From Paenibacillus graminis (lineage in GTDB: Bacteria > Bacillota > Bacilli > Paenibacillales > Paenibacillaceae), in contig NZ_CP009287.1 of the NCBI RefSeq assembly GCF_000758705.1, positions 1,054,001 to 1,118,000 on the forward strand: 64,000 nt of DNA, read 5' to 3'. The translations under genes were made by a program, and so were the position numbers. Positions within the stretch are counted from its first letter, which is position 1. Each line of letters begins with the position of its first letter. The notes under the pieces are model-generated. The model saw only the letters and a list, made by a program, of their open reading frames with translations, was not told the DNA's origin and made no database searches. This document shows, piece by piece, positions 18,636-31,869 of the stretch.

Positions 18636-18679
18636 ATAAGAGTTGCTGGTGACGAGATAATCGACACCGACGACGAGCT

Positions 18680-18710
18680 TGATCTTTGAAAACTGAACAA
18701 CGAGTGAGTG
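18680..18710 (+). promoter_or_regulatory. rRNA leader: boxA-like site and 5' arm of the 16S processing stem
   Basis: TGATCTTTGAAAACTGAACA is the conserved boxA-like leader element seen before Bacillus-group rRNAs; a variant recurs before 23S at 20613-20633. CAACGAGTGAGTG at 18698-18710 is exactly complementary to CACTCACTCGTTG at 20488-20500, so the 16S precursor can be looped out for RNase III processing. Confidence 0.75.
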
Positions 18711-18854
18711 GGATTTCACGCAAGTGAGATCCAAATTAGAGAATATTTTATTCTCGTCAGATGTTTCAAAATGAGCAATCGCTCTTTTCAATATCTTTTT
18801 CGGATGGTTATTTTCTCGGAGTAATTCGGGTGAAGTAACCGCTCGAAAAAACCT

Positions 18855-23664
<4,810 letters not shown>

Positions 23665-23810
23665 AAAAGTAAAACGCAGATTCGTTTCGGATTCAGTTTT
23701 CAGGAATCAAATTGTAAGTCATGCGGTCCAAGTGGCCACATGATGAAGATTTGCTTTCAGCATTTGGCGATGCTGAGACCTGAATTACGCATTTGTACCG
23801 CAAGTGCCCG

Positions 23811-23927
23811 TTTGGTGGCGATAGCGGAGGGGTTCCACGCGTACCCATCCCGAACACGACCGTTAAGCCCTCCAGCGCCGATGGTACTTGGACCGAAGGG
23901 TCCTGGGAGAGTAGGACGCCGCCAAGC
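23811..23927 (+). rRNA. rrf: 5S ribosomal RNA
   Basis: 117 bases from TTTGGTGGCGATAGCGGAGG to GGACGCCGCCAAGC, with the terminal helix TTGGTGGC/GCCGCCAA and the conserved CCCATCCCGAACACG loop. It follows 23S by about 150 bases. Confidence 0.97.
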
Positions 23928-23982
23928 GGACAACCACGCTCTGTGGTATTTTTTTTGCCCATAATAACTACATAAGATAGAA

Positions 23983-24056
<74 letters not shown>

Positions 24057-24062
24057 TCATTT

Positions 24063-24138
24063 TCCCTGATAGCTCAGTTGGTAGAGCACTCGACTGTTAA
24101 TCGAGTTGTCACAGGTTCGAGTCCTGTTCGGGGAGCCA
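24063..24138 (+). tRNA. tRNA-Asn (GTT)
   Basis: 76 bases with encoded CCA. Acceptor TCCCTGA/TCGGGGA, anticodon stem-loop CGACTGTTAATCG. Confidence 0.95.
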
Positions 24139-24141
24139 TCT

Positions 24142-24231
24142 GGAGAGGTGTCCGAGTTTGGCCGAAGGAGCACGATTGGAAATCGTGTAGGCGCCACAAG
24201 CGTCTCGAGGGTTCGAATCCCTCTCTCTCCG
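24142..24231 (+). tRNA. tRNA-Ser (GGA)
   Basis: 90 bases with a long variable arm (class II). Anticodon stem-loop CGATTGGAAATCG, acceptor GGAGAGG/TCTCTCC, discriminator G, no encoded CCA. Its last 15 bases (from 24217) are repeated twice downstream as part of 112-bp repeats. Confidence 0.95.
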
Positions 24232-24460
24232 TAGCAACACTTCCCTGAATAGGGATTAGAACCCTCAATGGTTCGTTGAAGCATAAGCTTCGTTAGGGCT
24301 GCATCGCAATCTCGAATGAAGTGAGAGTATCCCTCTCTCTCCGTAGCAACACTTCCCTGAATAGGGATGAGAACCCTCAGCGGTTCGTTGAAGCATAAGC
24401 TTCGTTAGGATTACATCGCAATCTCGAATGAAGTGAGAGTATCCCTCTCTCCGTAGCAAG
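24217..24460 (+). repeat. Two 112-bp tandem repeats containing the tRNA-Ser 3' end
   Basis: ATCCCTCTCTCTCCG, the last 15 bases of tRNA-Ser, starts at 24217 and recurs at 24329; a shortened form starts at 24441. Each interval is exactly 112 bases. Each unit holds TAGCAACACTTCCCTGAATA, a GAACC/GGTTC hairpin and a 59-base core (24270-24328, 24382-24440) beginning GGTTCGTTGAAGCATAAGC. The two units differ at only a few positions. The layout resembles the E. coli tyrT tail repeats, which also each carry the tRNA 3' end, but homology is not claimed. The same core follows tRNA-Asp and tRNA-Arg in this cluster. Confidence 0.9.
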
Positions 24461-24475
24461 TTTTAAATGAATCAT

Positions 24476-24547
24476 GGCCCGTTGGTCAAGGGGTTAAGAC
24501 ACCTCCCTTTCACGGAGGTAACATGGGTTCGAATCCCATACGGGTCA
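24476..24547 (+). tRNA. tRNA-Glu (TTC)
   Basis: 72 bases, acceptor GGCCCGT/ACGGGTC, anticodon loop CTTTCAC, no encoded CCA. It starts 16 bases after the last partial tRNA-Ser tail repeat. Confidence 0.95.
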
Positions 24548-24553
24548 TATTAT

Positions 24554-24629
24554 GGAGGCTTAGCTCAGCTGGGAGAGCATCTGCCTTACAAGCAGAGGGT
24601 CGGGGGTTCGAACCCCTCAGCCTCCACCA
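24554..24629 (+). tRNA. tRNA-Val (TAC)
   Basis: 76 bases with CCA, acceptor GGAGGCT/AGCCTCC, anticodon stem-loop CTGCCTTACAAGCAG. Confidence 0.95.
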
Positions 24630-24662
24630 TTGTACTTTTCAAACGAATACAACTTTTACTGA

Positions 24663-24736
<74 letters not shown>

Positions 24737-24811
24737 TTTATCCCCAAAAAGTGAAGATATGCTATGTAGCGTATTCCGAGTACTTTCCGGGGGCCCCTTA
24801 GTACTTAATTT

Positions 24812-24889
24812 GGAACCGTGGTGTAGTTGGCCTAACATGCCTGCCTGTCACGCAGGAGATCGCGGGTTCGAATCCCGTCGGTTCCGCCA
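24812..24889 (+). tRNA. tRNA-Asp (GTC)
   Basis: 78 bases with CCA, acceptor GGAACCG/CGGTTCC, anticodon stem-loop CTGCCTGTCACGCAG. Its last 18 bases plus one flanking base are repeated at 24986-25004. Confidence 0.95.
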
Positions 24890-25004
24890 TCAAAATTTGC
24901 TTCAGGGATGAGAATCCATCATAGGGTTCGTTGGAGCATAGACTTCGTAAGGATTACATCGCAATCTCGTAACGAAGTGAAGAGTATCCCGTCGGTTCCG
25001 CCAT
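24890..25004 (+). repeat. tRNA-tail element after tRNA-Asp
   Basis: The core at 24925-24985 (GGTTCGTTGGAGCATAGAC..., then GGATTACATCGCAATCTCG) is clearly related to the cores after tRNA-Ser and tRNA-Arg. It is followed by ATCCCGTCGGTTCCGCCAT, a 19-base copy of the tRNA-Asp 3' end (24872-24890), 114 bases from the original. The copy joins the core at the T-loop: GGTTCG, then core, then ATCCC. Confidence 0.88.
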
Positions 25005-25080
25005 TACTATGGCAACAAGGCATCTGGTATTGAGAACCCTATATCTCGAAGTATAGAGCATCCACCCGATTCCGTAGTTA
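25005..25080 (+). repeat. Degenerate tRNA-tail element
   Basis: GAGAACCCT, then ATCTCGAAGTATAGAGCATCC, then ACCCGATTCCGTAG echo the left flank, the end of the core and a tRNA-like tail, but the middle of the core is missing. It looks like a decayed second unit after tRNA-Asp. Confidence 0.5.
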
Positions 25081-25096
25081 TGCTAATTATTCATAT

Positions 25097-25171
25097 TGGG
25101 GATTAGCCAAGCGGTAAGGCAACGGACTTTGACTCCGTCATTCATAGGTTCGATTCCTATATCCCCAGCCA
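25097..25171 (+). tRNA. tRNA-Gln (TTG)
   Basis: 75 bases with CCA, acceptor TGGGGAT/ATCCCCA, anticodon loop CTTTGAC. Confidence 0.95.
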
Positions 25172-25178
25172 TGTATGA

Positions 25179-25254
25179 GAGCCATTAGCTCAGTTGGTAG
25201 AGCACCTGACTTTTAATCAGGGTGTCGAAGGTTCGAGTCCTTCATGGCTCACCA
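25179..25254 (+). tRNA. tRNA-Lys (TTT)
   Basis: 76 bases with CCA, acceptor GAGCCAT/ATGGCTC, anticodon stem-loop CTGACTTTTAATCAG. Confidence 0.95.
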
Positions 25255-25270
25255 TTTTCTTCTAAAGTGT

Positions 25271-25354
25271 GCGCGTGTGGCGGAATGGCAGACGCACCAG
25301 ACTTAGGATCTGGCGTTTCACGACGTGGGGGTTCAAGTCCCTTCACGCGCACCA
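25271..25354 (+). tRNA. tRNA-Leu (TAG)
   Basis: 84 bases with CCA and a class II variable arm, acceptor GCGCGTG/CACGCGC, anticodon stem-loop CAGACTTAGGATCTG. Confidence 0.95.
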
Positions 25355-25361
25355 TGTTTTT

Positions 25362-25436
25362 GCGGACGTGGCTCAGCGGTAGAGCATCGCCTTGCCAAGG
25401 CGAGGGTCGCGGGTTCGATTCCCGTCGTCCGCTCCA
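25362..25436 (+). tRNA. tRNA-Gly (GCC)
   Basis: 75 bases with CCA, acceptor GCGGACG/CGTCCGC, anticodon stem-loop CGCCTTGCCAAGGCG. Confidence 0.95.
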
Positions 25437-25446
25437 TATAGATTTT

Positions 25447-25523
25447 GCGCCCTTAGCTCAGCTGGATAGAGCGTTTGACTACGAATCAAAAGGCCGGGAG
25501 TTCGAATCTCTCAGGGCGCGCCA
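25447..25523 (+). tRNA. tRNA-Arg (ACG)
   Basis: 77 bases with CCA, acceptor GCGCCCT/AGGGCGC, anticodon stem-loop TTGACTACGAATCAA. Its tail from 25506 is repeated at 25627. Confidence 0.95.
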
Positions 25524-25645
25524 TTTTTACTTCTTGCATCTTCAAAGTGTCCTCCAGATTCGAACGGGTTCGTTGGAGCATAAGCTTCGATAGGATTACT
25601 TCGCAATCGGACGCGTAAGCGGCCGTATCTCTCAGGGCGCCATTA
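25524..25645 (+). repeat. tRNA-tail element after tRNA-Arg
   Basis: The core at 25567-25626 starts GGTTCGTTGGAGCATAAGC and includes GGATTACTTCGCAATC. It ends in a different hairpin (CGGACGCGTAAGCGGCCG) and is followed by ATCTCTCAGGGCGC-CATT, a copy of the tRNA-Arg 3' end with two bases deleted, 121 bases after the original. Confidence 0.85.
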
Positions 25646-25648
25646 TTA

Positions 25649-25722
25649 CGGGATGTAGCTCAGCTTGGTAGAGCACCTGGTTTGGGACCAGGGGGTCGCA
25701 TGTTCAAATCGTGTCATCCCGA
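25649..25722 (+). tRNA. tRNA-Pro (TGG)
   Basis: 74 bases, no encoded CCA, acceptor CGGGATG/CATCCCG, anticodon stem-loop CTGGTTTGGGACCAG. Confidence 0.95.
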
Positions 25723-25734
25723 TTTTACACCTGT

Positions 25735-25805
25735 GCGGGTGTAGTTCAATGGTAGAACTTCAGCCTTCCAAGCTGATAGCGTGGGTTCGATTCCCATCAC
25801 CCGCT
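25735..25805 (+). tRNA. tRNA-Gly (TCC)
   Basis: 71 bases, no encoded CCA, acceptor GCGGGTG/CACCCGC, anticodon stem-loop CAGCCTTCCAAGCTG. Last tRNA before the operon terminator. Confidence 0.95.
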
Positions 25806-25819
25806 TAAATAGTAATGAG

Positions 25820-25853
25820 AAGAATCCTTGCAATGGGCAGGGGTTCTTTTTTG
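25820..25853 (+). terminator. Terminator of the rRNA/tRNA operon
   Basis: AAGAATCC pairs with GGGTTCTT and is followed by a T-run, 15 bases after the last tRNA. Confidence 0.85.
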
Positions 25854-26093
25854 TTGTTTAGGAAACTGTGGATTCTTCTATCTTCCACTTTAGGTTATTG
25901 CCATTCAAGCGTGCTTTCAGCTTAAATATTTTCTGCTTATAGATGATTGTGCATATGACTTTTTTTCCTTCATTTTATTGATGGTTTTCACTGTATTGTA
26001 TTTTTGCTGGCGGTCAGGGAGTGGGGGAACTGATATTATTAGGATGGCGAGCACAACGACCATGAATATCAGGAAATTAAGGAGCTTACAGTA

Positions 26094-27047
26094 ATGACTG
26101 ACAAAGTAATTCGAATCTTCAAAATTATTAACGCCATCCAATCCAATCCCGGAATTACCGCCTCGGCTCTGGCAATCAGATGTGAAGTGAACATTAGGAC
26201 TGTCTACAGGGATTTGGAGATCATTAGCCATTTTGCACCTGTAACGAACGAGGGGAGGGGGACTGGCTATAAGTTTCTGGGAAAGTTTTTTCTCTATCCG
26301 CTGGATTTCTCCGAACAGGAAGCATTGGCCTTCTCTCTTTTACCCTCATTTCTGAACCAGGACAAAATCCCCCCAGGGTTTCATACTGCTTATGATAAGG
26401 TCATGGGCACCCATCTGAAGGAAAAATCCAAGCAGAACGGAATACTTGAAAATATTGCCGATATTATTCAAATGGGCAAACCTGCATACCGCAAAAAAAG
26501 CCGGAATTTCCTACAGCCGATTATTGGTGCCATTCTGGAGCAGCGGAGCATCCGGGCCGTCTATCATTCCCAATCCCGCAATGCGCTCACACAGCGCGAG
26601 ATTGATCCGTATTATCTGATTCCGCGGGACCAGCGTTTTTATCTGATTGGGTACTGTCACCTGAAGCAGGCGATCCGCACCTTTCGCATCAGCCGTTTTC
26701 AGGAGGTGGAGGTGACTGACCGGAGCTTTGATAAAGGCGATTTTAATATAAAAAAATATCTGAAAAACACCTGGTCCATTGACCGTGGCAGCAAAAACAT
26801 CAAGTTCAGGGTGCGGTTTCATCCCGAAATCGCCCGTTACATTAAAGAAGAAGAGCTATTTGTTCATCCCTGGATGAGCGATGAGAATGATGGCAGCCTG
26901 CTGTTTGAAGTGACTGTCAATAATGAAAAGGAATTCACCAAGTGGATCCTGCAATATGGGCCGAACGCGGAGATTCTCGAACCGGCCTCGGCCAGAGAAG
27001 GGCTGAAGGTGCAGTTGGAGCAGTGGATGGGGCTTTATCAAAAGTGA
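26094..27047 (+). CDS. WYL-domain transcriptional regulator
   Basis: A 317-residue DNA-binding regulator. The N-terminus is a winged helix of the HTH_11 type ('ITASALAIRCEVNIRTVYRD', residues ~20-40). The C-terminal half is a WYL-like ligand domain, here with 'IDPYYLIPRDQRFYLIGYCH' and 'IRTFRISRFQEVEV', then the WCX-type C-terminal extension. The start has TAAGGAG 9 bases upstream. It stands alone between the rRNA operon and the convergent catalase gene, so no target can be named from context. Family members often repress genes in response to nucleic-acid or second-messenger ligands; nothing here indicates which. Confidence 0.9.
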   Translation: MTDKVIRIFKIINAIQSNPGITASALAIRCEVNIRTVYRDLEIISHFAPVTNEGRGTGYKFLGKFFLYPLDFSEQEALAFSLLPSFLNQDKIPPGFHTAYDKVMGTHLKEKSKQNGILENIADIIQMGKPAYRKKSRNFLQPIIGAILEQRSIRAVYHSQSRNALTQREIDPYYLIPRDQRFYLIGYCHLKQAIRTFRISRFQEVEVTDRSFDKGDFNIKKYLKNTWSIDRGSKNIKFRVRFHPEIARYIKEEELFVHPWMSDENDGSLLFEVTVNNEKEFTKWILQYGPNAEILEPASAREGLKVQLEQWMGLYQK

Positions 27048-27144
27048 GCAGATCCGGTTACCGCATCTTGGACAGGTATTCATCTTGAATATGAACTTGC
27101 CGGAAAGCTAATTAATAGCGTAGAGAGCCTGTATTCGATACATA

Positions 27145-27176
27145 AATAACCCCTGGTCATACGACCGGGGGTTATT
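27145..27176. terminator. Bidirectional terminator between the WYL regulator and catalase
   Basis: AATAACCCCTGGTC and GACCGGGGGTTATT form a long stem with a 4-base loop between two convergent genes, with A/T flanks on both sides. Confidence 0.88.
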
Positions 27177-27196
27177 CGTGAATAGGTATAGAAGAG

Positions 27197-28657
27197 TTAC
27201 TCGCCCTGCTGTGGTACAGCCAGACCCAGACCGGCGGCTATACGCTGGCCGAATTCAGGATCTGCTTTGTAGAAATGGCTGATCTGCCGGAGCTTGATCT
27301 CATCCTTCTCAACAGGTGTCATTGCACCAACGATATTGCGGACAAGGCGTGCACGTTCTTCTTCACTCAGCAGCCGGTAGAGATCGCCGGGCTGGGTGTA
27401 GTGATCGTCATGATTATAGGACACGCTGTCGGCTTTCCCTGAGACGTCATAAGGTGCCGGCTTGTGCGCCGGGGACTCTGTCGCTCCGCCGAAGCTGTTC
27501 GGCTCGTAGTAGACGGAACCGCCGCCGTTGTTCCCGTGAATCATAGCACCATCGCGCTGGTTATTGTTAACCTCAGCAACAGGCCGGTTGATAGGCAGCT
27601 GGTTGTGATTGGCGCCTACGCGGTAACGGTGGGCATCCCCATAGGCGAAGAGGCGGCCCTGCAGCATTTTATCGGGTGAAGCTTCTATTCCCGGCACAAA
27701 GGAACCAGGAGAAAAGGTAGCTTGTTCCACCTCCGCGAAATAATTCTCGGGGTTGCGGTCCAGTACCATGCGGCCTACTTCAATGAGCGGATAATCCTTC
27801 TGCGACCATACTTTGGTTACATCGAAGGGATCGAAACGGTACGTGTCGGCATCTTCTACAGGCATAATCTGCACATGCAGTCTCCAGGCAGGGAAATTTC
27901 CTTGATCGATCGCATTGAACAGATCCTCAGTGTGATAATCCGGATTCTCCCCGGCAATTTGAGCGGCAAGATTCACGTCGAGATTTTTAATACCCTGCTC
28001 TGTTTTAAAATGGTATTTGACCCACACTGCTGCACCCTCGGTGTTCACCCATTTGAAGGTGTGGCTCCCAAAGCCGTGCATGTGGCGGAGAGTGGCCGGG
28101 ATGCCGCGGTCCGACATCAGAATCGTCACCTGATGCAGCGACTCCGGCGAAAGGGACCAGAAATCCCAGACGGCATTGGGGTTTTTGAGATGGGTCTGCG
28201 GGTGGCGTTTCTGGGTATGAATAAAGTCCGGGAATTTGATCGCATCGCGGATGAAAAAGACAGGCGTATTATTGCCGACCAGATCATAATTGCCTTCTTC
28301 GGTATAAAATTTCACGGCAAAGCCGCGTGGGTCGCGCACAGTATCGGAAGATCCCAGTTCTCCGGCTACTGTAGAGAAGCGAATGAACATCGGCGTGCGT
28401 TTGCCCACTTCCGACAAGAAGGCCGCCTTAGTATATTTGGACAAATCCTGAGTGACTTCAAAATAACCATGAGCTCCGGCGCCTTTGGCATGAACCACAC
28501 GCTCCGGAACACGCTCCCGGTTGAAATGGGCCAGCTTTTCCAGCAAATGAACATCCTGCAGCAGTGTTGGCCCACGGGAACCGGCAGTCATAGAGTTCTG
28601 GTTATCACCTACAGGGGCTCCCCAGCTTGTTGTAAGTTTGTTATGGCTCTCGCTCAT
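27197..28657 (-). CDS. katA: Catalase (heme, small-subunit clade)
   Basis: Breaks down hydrogen peroxide to water and oxygen. 486 residues, the normal length for a monofunctional small-subunit catalase. Distal His56 lies in '[16 protein letters not shown]', the conserved Asn in '[13 protein letters not shown]', and the heme-ligand Tyr in '[14 protein letters not shown]'. ATG 28657 is chosen because GAGGTGG lies 8 bases upstream; an in-frame GTG at 28669 overlaps that site. Two PerR-like boxes lie upstream (28689-28703 and 28744-28758), consistent with peroxide induction. No signal peptide, so cytoplasmic. Confidence 0.97.
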   Translation of the reverse strand: MSESHNKLTTSWGAPVGDNQNSMTAGSRGPTLLQDVHLLEKLAHFNRERVPERVVHAKGAGAHGYFEVTQDLSKYTKAAFLSEVGKRTPMFIRFSTVAGELGSSDTVRDPRGFAVKFYTEEGNYDLVGNNTPVFFIRDAIKFPDFIHTQKRHPQTHLKNPNAVWDFWSLSPESLHQVTILMSDRGIPATLRHMHGFGSHTFKWVNTEGAAVWVKYHFKTEQGIKNLDVNLAAQIAGENPDYHTEDLFNAIDQGNFPAWRLHVQIMPVEDADTYRFDPFDVTKVWSQKDYPLIEVGRMVLDRNPENYFAEVEQATFSPGSFVPGIEASPDKMLQGRLFAYGDAHRYRVGANHNQLPINRPVAEVNNNQRDGAMIHGNNGGGSVYYEPNSFGGATESPAHKPAPYDVSGKADSVSYNHDDHYTQPGDLYRLLSEEERARLVRNIVGAMTPVEKDEIKLRQISHFYKADPEFGQRIAAGLGLAVPQQGE

Positions 28658-28688
28658 GAATAATTCCACCTCGTATTAGGATTTGATT

Positions 28689-28703
28689 TTAGAATAAGTA
28701 TAA
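28689..28703. promoter_or_regulatory. PerR-like box 1 upstream of katA
   Basis: TTAGAATAAGTATAA matches the PerR consensus TTATAATNATTATAA at 12 of 14 fixed positions. It lies just downstream of a possible katA -10 (TATAAT on the - strand, 28706-28711), where a bound repressor would block initiation. Confidence 0.6.
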
Positions 28704-28743
28704 ATATTATATTAACAAAAAAATTAGAAATATCAATACTTAT

Positions 28744-28758
28744 TTATAATTATTTTAA
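28744..28758. promoter_or_regulatory. PerR-like box 2 between katA and the GGDEF gene
   Basis: TTATAATTATTTTAA differs from the PerR consensus at one position. It is about 55 bases from box 1 and could serve katA or the divergent diguanylate cyclase gene. The region is very A/T-rich, so chance matches are possible. Confidence 0.45.
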
Positions 28759-28863
28759 ATAAGTCTGGAGCAGCCTCATTTTTCTGTTGTGCTCAGGCTT
28801 AAGGATGAACGATAATAATTCTGTTGGAATTTCGTGGAGCCCATGCGGTGAGGAGGAGACAAC

Positions 28864-30102
28864 ATGCTGGACCGGCTGATCAGACTGCCGTTTGTGCTGA
28901 CAGAGGAGGAACGCAGAGAGCTGCGTATGCTTACGCTTAGCGAAAATATTTCCAGGGGCAAGCTGTTTGCCAGAATCATCATAGGCATTGAATCGGCTCT
29001 GGCAGTAATTGATCTGGCAGCATCCATTGCCAAGCTTCATGACAGCTTTCACTTCAGCTTTTACTTTATAATGTATGTTTTTATGATTGGACTGAATGTG
29101 GCTTTCTTGCTTGCAGCCACCGCCTATGAAAGAGATGCCAAGCTGATGGAGGGCGGCTACCGGTTGTATGAGAAGCTGTTCACCGTATATGCCTACACAT
29201 TTGTAGTCTGGGGTACTGCCGTCACATTATCGGACCAGCGGCTTTACGGGCAAGTTATGGCTTTTGTGATTAACGTGGTGGGGATTTCGGTCATTTTTTA
29301 TTTCAATAACAAGATGGTGCTGCGGCTGTATATAGTCTCAGGAGGGCTGTTGTATATCGGACTTCCTTTTTTTCAGTCATCTTCGAATGTGCTGATCGGC
29401 CATTATATCAATCTGACGTTGTTCCTGTTCTTTACCTGGATGGCCTCAAGAATTTTGTATGTGAATTTCTGCAGCAATTATTACAACCGGATTCTGCTGG
29501 GAACCAGCCACCGGAAGCTGGAGGAGCAAATTAACCGTAATGAAAAAGTGCATTTGGAGCTGGCCCGGGCAAACGAGGAACTGCAAAGGTTATCGCTTGT
29601 CGATGCGCTGACGGAAATTCCAAACCGCCGGGCCTTTGACCAACAAATGCAGCGGCTGCTAAACCAAAGTGAAGAACCTTGCAGTCTGGTTGCCATTCTC
29701 ATGATAGATATCGATTATTTCAAGCCGTTCAACGATAACTATGGGCATGCTGAAGGGGACCGGATCATCAAAGAAGTGGCACAGGCGATTCATGCGGAAA
29801 TGGAGGGAGAACGACAATTTGCCGCCCGGCTGGGGGGCGAGGAGTTTGTGGCTGCAGCGTTTGATACCGGGGTGGACGGGGCAATGGAGCTTAGTGAAAG
29901 AATCCGCGCGCGTGTTCAGCAGTTGGCGGTTCCACATGAGTATTCCGGGGTCAGCGTCTACCTTACGGTCAGCATTGGTGCAGCCGCAGGTGAAGCTGCG
30001 AATCCGGAGGAGATTGCGCGGCTTATGGAACGCGCCGATAAGGGGTTGTATTTGGCGAAAACCAGCGGACGCAACAGAGTATCCAGCGCCAGCAGCACAT
30101 AA
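28864..30102 (+). CDS. Membrane-bound diguanylate cyclase (GGDEF)
   Basis: Makes cyclic di-GMP from GTP. 412 residues. The N-terminal half has about six hydrophobic segments (residues ~35-200), then a short coiled coil ('KLEEQINRNEKVHLELARAN') that would help dimerisation. The C-terminal GGDEF domain contains 'LVDALTEIPNRRAFDQQ' and the active-site loop 'AARLGGEEFVAAAF' (GGEEF, a catalytically acceptable variant). The usual RxxD inhibitory site is absent (GERQ at that place), so product inhibition is not expected. The start has GAGGAGGAG a few bases upstream. It is divergent from catalase and shares an intergenic region with PerR-like boxes. Confidence 0.93.
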   Translation: MLDRLIRLPFVLTEEERRELRMLTLSENISRGKLFARIIIGIESALAVIDLAASIAKLHDSFHFSFYFIMYVFMIGLNVAFLLAATAYERDAKLMEGGYRLYEKLFTVYAYTFVVWGTAVTLSDQRLYGQVMAFVINVVGISVIFYFNNKMVLRLYIVSGGLLYIGLPFFQSSSNVLIGHYINLTLFLFFTWMASRILYVNFCSNYYNRILLGTSHRKLEEQINRNEKVHLELARANEELQRLSLVDALTEIPNRRAFDQQMQRLLNQSEEPCSLVAILMIDIDYFKPFNDNYGHAEGDRIIKEVAQAIHAEMEGERQFAARLGGEEFVAAAFDTGVDGAMELSERIRARVQQLAVPHEYSGVSVYLTVSIGAAAGEAANPEEIARLMERADKGLYLAKTSGRNRVSSASST

Positions 30103-30145
30103 AAAGAAGCCCCGCCGCAGCCATAGAAGCTGCAGGCGGGACTTC
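30101..30145 (-). terminator. Terminator of the glycogen phosphorylase gene
   Basis: On the - strand GAAGTCCCGCCTGCAGC pairs with GCTGCGGCGGGGCTTC and is followed by TTTTT. It overlaps the stop codon of the convergent GGDEF gene. Confidence 0.85.
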
Positions 30146-30155
30146 GGATAACAGG

Positions 30156-31772
30156 TTAACCCTTGATGTACATTCGTTTGTAATATTCTTCCAGCATACG
30201 TTTGCTCGCGAACTCGGTACGCGTGGTTTCGATGCTTTTGTGCATCATTTGTACCCATTTATCCTTATTCTCGTAGAAGGTTGGGAGTACGCGGTTCAGA
30301 AGGGTGTCGTACAAGGCATCGCTGTCATGCTTATCCAGGACCGTAAAGTCTGTAGTCTCAAAGCCGCCGCCGATCTGCCAGCCATTCTCACCGTCGATAC
30401 AGGCTTCCGGCCACCAGCCGTCGAGGACAGAGCAGTTCAACACACCGTTCATGGCGGCCTTCATACCGGAGGTCCCGCTGGCTTCCAGCGGACGGCGCGG
30501 ATTGTTGAGCCAGATATCAGAGCCGCGTGTCAACATGGCACCAATTGTCATATCGTAATTCTCAAGGAAGACAACGCTCTTCGGATATTTTTTCATCATC
30601 GCTACAAGGTTGCTGACGATTTTTTTGCCGGTGTCATCCAGCGGATGGGCTTTGCCGGAGAAGACGATTTGAATACGTCCGCTCTCCAGATAAGGCTCGA
30701 TAATCTCCGGCTGGGAGAAAATCAGGTCGCTGCGTTTATAAGGTGCAGCCCGCCGGGAGAAGCCGATGAGCAGATTGTCCGCATTCAGCGAGATGCCGGA
30801 GCGTTCTTTAATGAAGCTGATCAGCTCGCCTTTGATTTCCTTGTGGGTGGCCCACAGGTCGCCGCCTTTCTCAAAAGCGCGGGTCATCCGTTCATCTACC
30901 CAGGTAGGCGTATGAATGGCATTGGTGATGCCGATAATCTCCGATCTGCCGGCGACTTCCTTCCACATTTTATTTGATGTATCGGCATGGAGCTGGGCAA
31001 CAGCATTAGAAATACGCGACAGGCGCAGACCGGCCACCGTCATATTGAACGGATCGCCGCCGATACGCTCCATTTGGTCACGGGTCAAGCCATTAAAAGC
31101 GCCCATGTACTCCAGACGGTCCAGCGGGTGCGTCTCATTGCCTTCCTTAATCGGTGTATGTGTAGTGAACACAACCTCTTCGCGGGTAGCTTTCCAGGCT
31201 TCTTCAAAGGAGCTGCCGCCGGACATCTTCTCCCGGATCAGCTCGATGGCTGCCAGCGCTGCATGCCCTTCGTTGAAATGGTAGACGTCGATTGGAATCT
31301 GCAGCGCACGCATGGCTTTGACTCCGCCAATCCCAAGCACAATCTCCTGCGCAATCCGCTCTTCCCCAAACCAGCCGTAAAGCTGGCCTGTAATCCAGGC
31401 GTCGCCATTCTCGGGAATATCCGTATCGAGCAGATACAGGGGATTGTTGCCGAAACGGTCGGTTTTCCATACTTTACAGACCACATCAATCTTGCGGACC
31501 TTAACGGTAACCTTCACTCCAGTGTCCTCAAGGAAATCATAGACATTGTTGTGATAGGTGTCGTAAGGATTGCCGGCCGCATCGATCTTCTGGTCCGTAT
31601 AGCCCTGCTTCCATTTGAGACCGATGGGGATGATCGGAGCCTGTATATCCTTGGCGCCCTTGATGTAGTCTCCGGCCAGAATGCCCAGGCCACCGGCGTA
31701 CATTTTGAAGTCGGCGTGCAGTCCGTACTCCATGCTGAAATAAGCTACTGACGGTAATTGGTTCTCATTCAC
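30156..31772 (-). CDS. glgP: Alpha-glucan (glycogen/maltodextrin) phosphorylase, short GT35 form
   Basis: Phosphorolysis of alpha-1,4-glucans to glucose-1-phosphate. 538 residues, much shorter than the ~800 of E. coli GlgP, but in the range of the short bacterial/archaeal clade that lacks the N-terminal regulatory part. 'PSVAYFSMEYGLHADFKMYAGGLG' is the typical start of that clade, and 'EASGTSGMKAAMNGVLNCSV' holds the pyridoxal-phosphate lysine region. The GTG start at 31772 is set by AGGAGG 8 bases upstream. No glg synthesis genes are adjacent. Two cre boxes upstream suggest CcpA repression when preferred sugars are present. Confidence 0.94.
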   Translation of the reverse strand: MNENQLPSVAYFSMEYGLHADFKMYAGGLGILAGDYIKGAKDIQAPIIPIGLKWKQGYTDQKIDAAGNPYDTYHNNVYDFLEDTGVKVTVKVRKIDVVCKVWKTDRFGNNPLYLLDTDIPENGDAWITGQLYGWFGEERIAQEIVLGIGGVKAMRALQIPIDVYHFNEGHAALAAIELIREKMSGGSSFEEAWKATREEVVFTTHTPIKEGNETHPLDRLEYMGAFNGLTRDQMERIGGDPFNMTVAGLRLSRISNAVAQLHADTSNKMWKEVAGRSEIIGITNAIHTPTWVDERMTRAFEKGGDLWATHKEIKGELISFIKERSGISLNADNLLIGFSRRAAPYKRSDLIFSQPEIIEPYLESGRIQIVFSGKAHPLDDTGKKIVSNLVAMMKKYPKSVVFLENYDMTIGAMLTRGSDIWLNNPRRPLEASGTSGMKAAMNGVLNCSVLDGWWPEACIDGENGWQIGGGFETTDFTVLDKHDSDALYDTLLNRVLPTFYENKDKWVQMMHKSIETTRTEFASKRMLEEYYKRMYIKG

Positions 31773-31835
31773 TTGATAAGCCTCCTAAATAATAATTAGA
31801 ATAAAATCTGGTATAACTGCAGGCTTGATCTAAGG

Positions 31836-31849
31836 TGCAAACGTTTGCT
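31836..31849. promoter_or_regulatory. cre box 1 upstream of glgP
   Basis: TGCAAACGTTTGCT fits the extended cre consensus TGNAANCGNWNNCW at all defined positions. It lies 64 bases before the glgP start. Confidence 0.6.
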
Positions 31850-31869
31850 CAAATGACTAAAAAACTTTG

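Noticed and set aside
25917..26231. 104-codon - strand ORF overlapping the WYL gene start
   Set aside because: No ribosome binding site; it overlaps a well-supported gene on the opposite strand.
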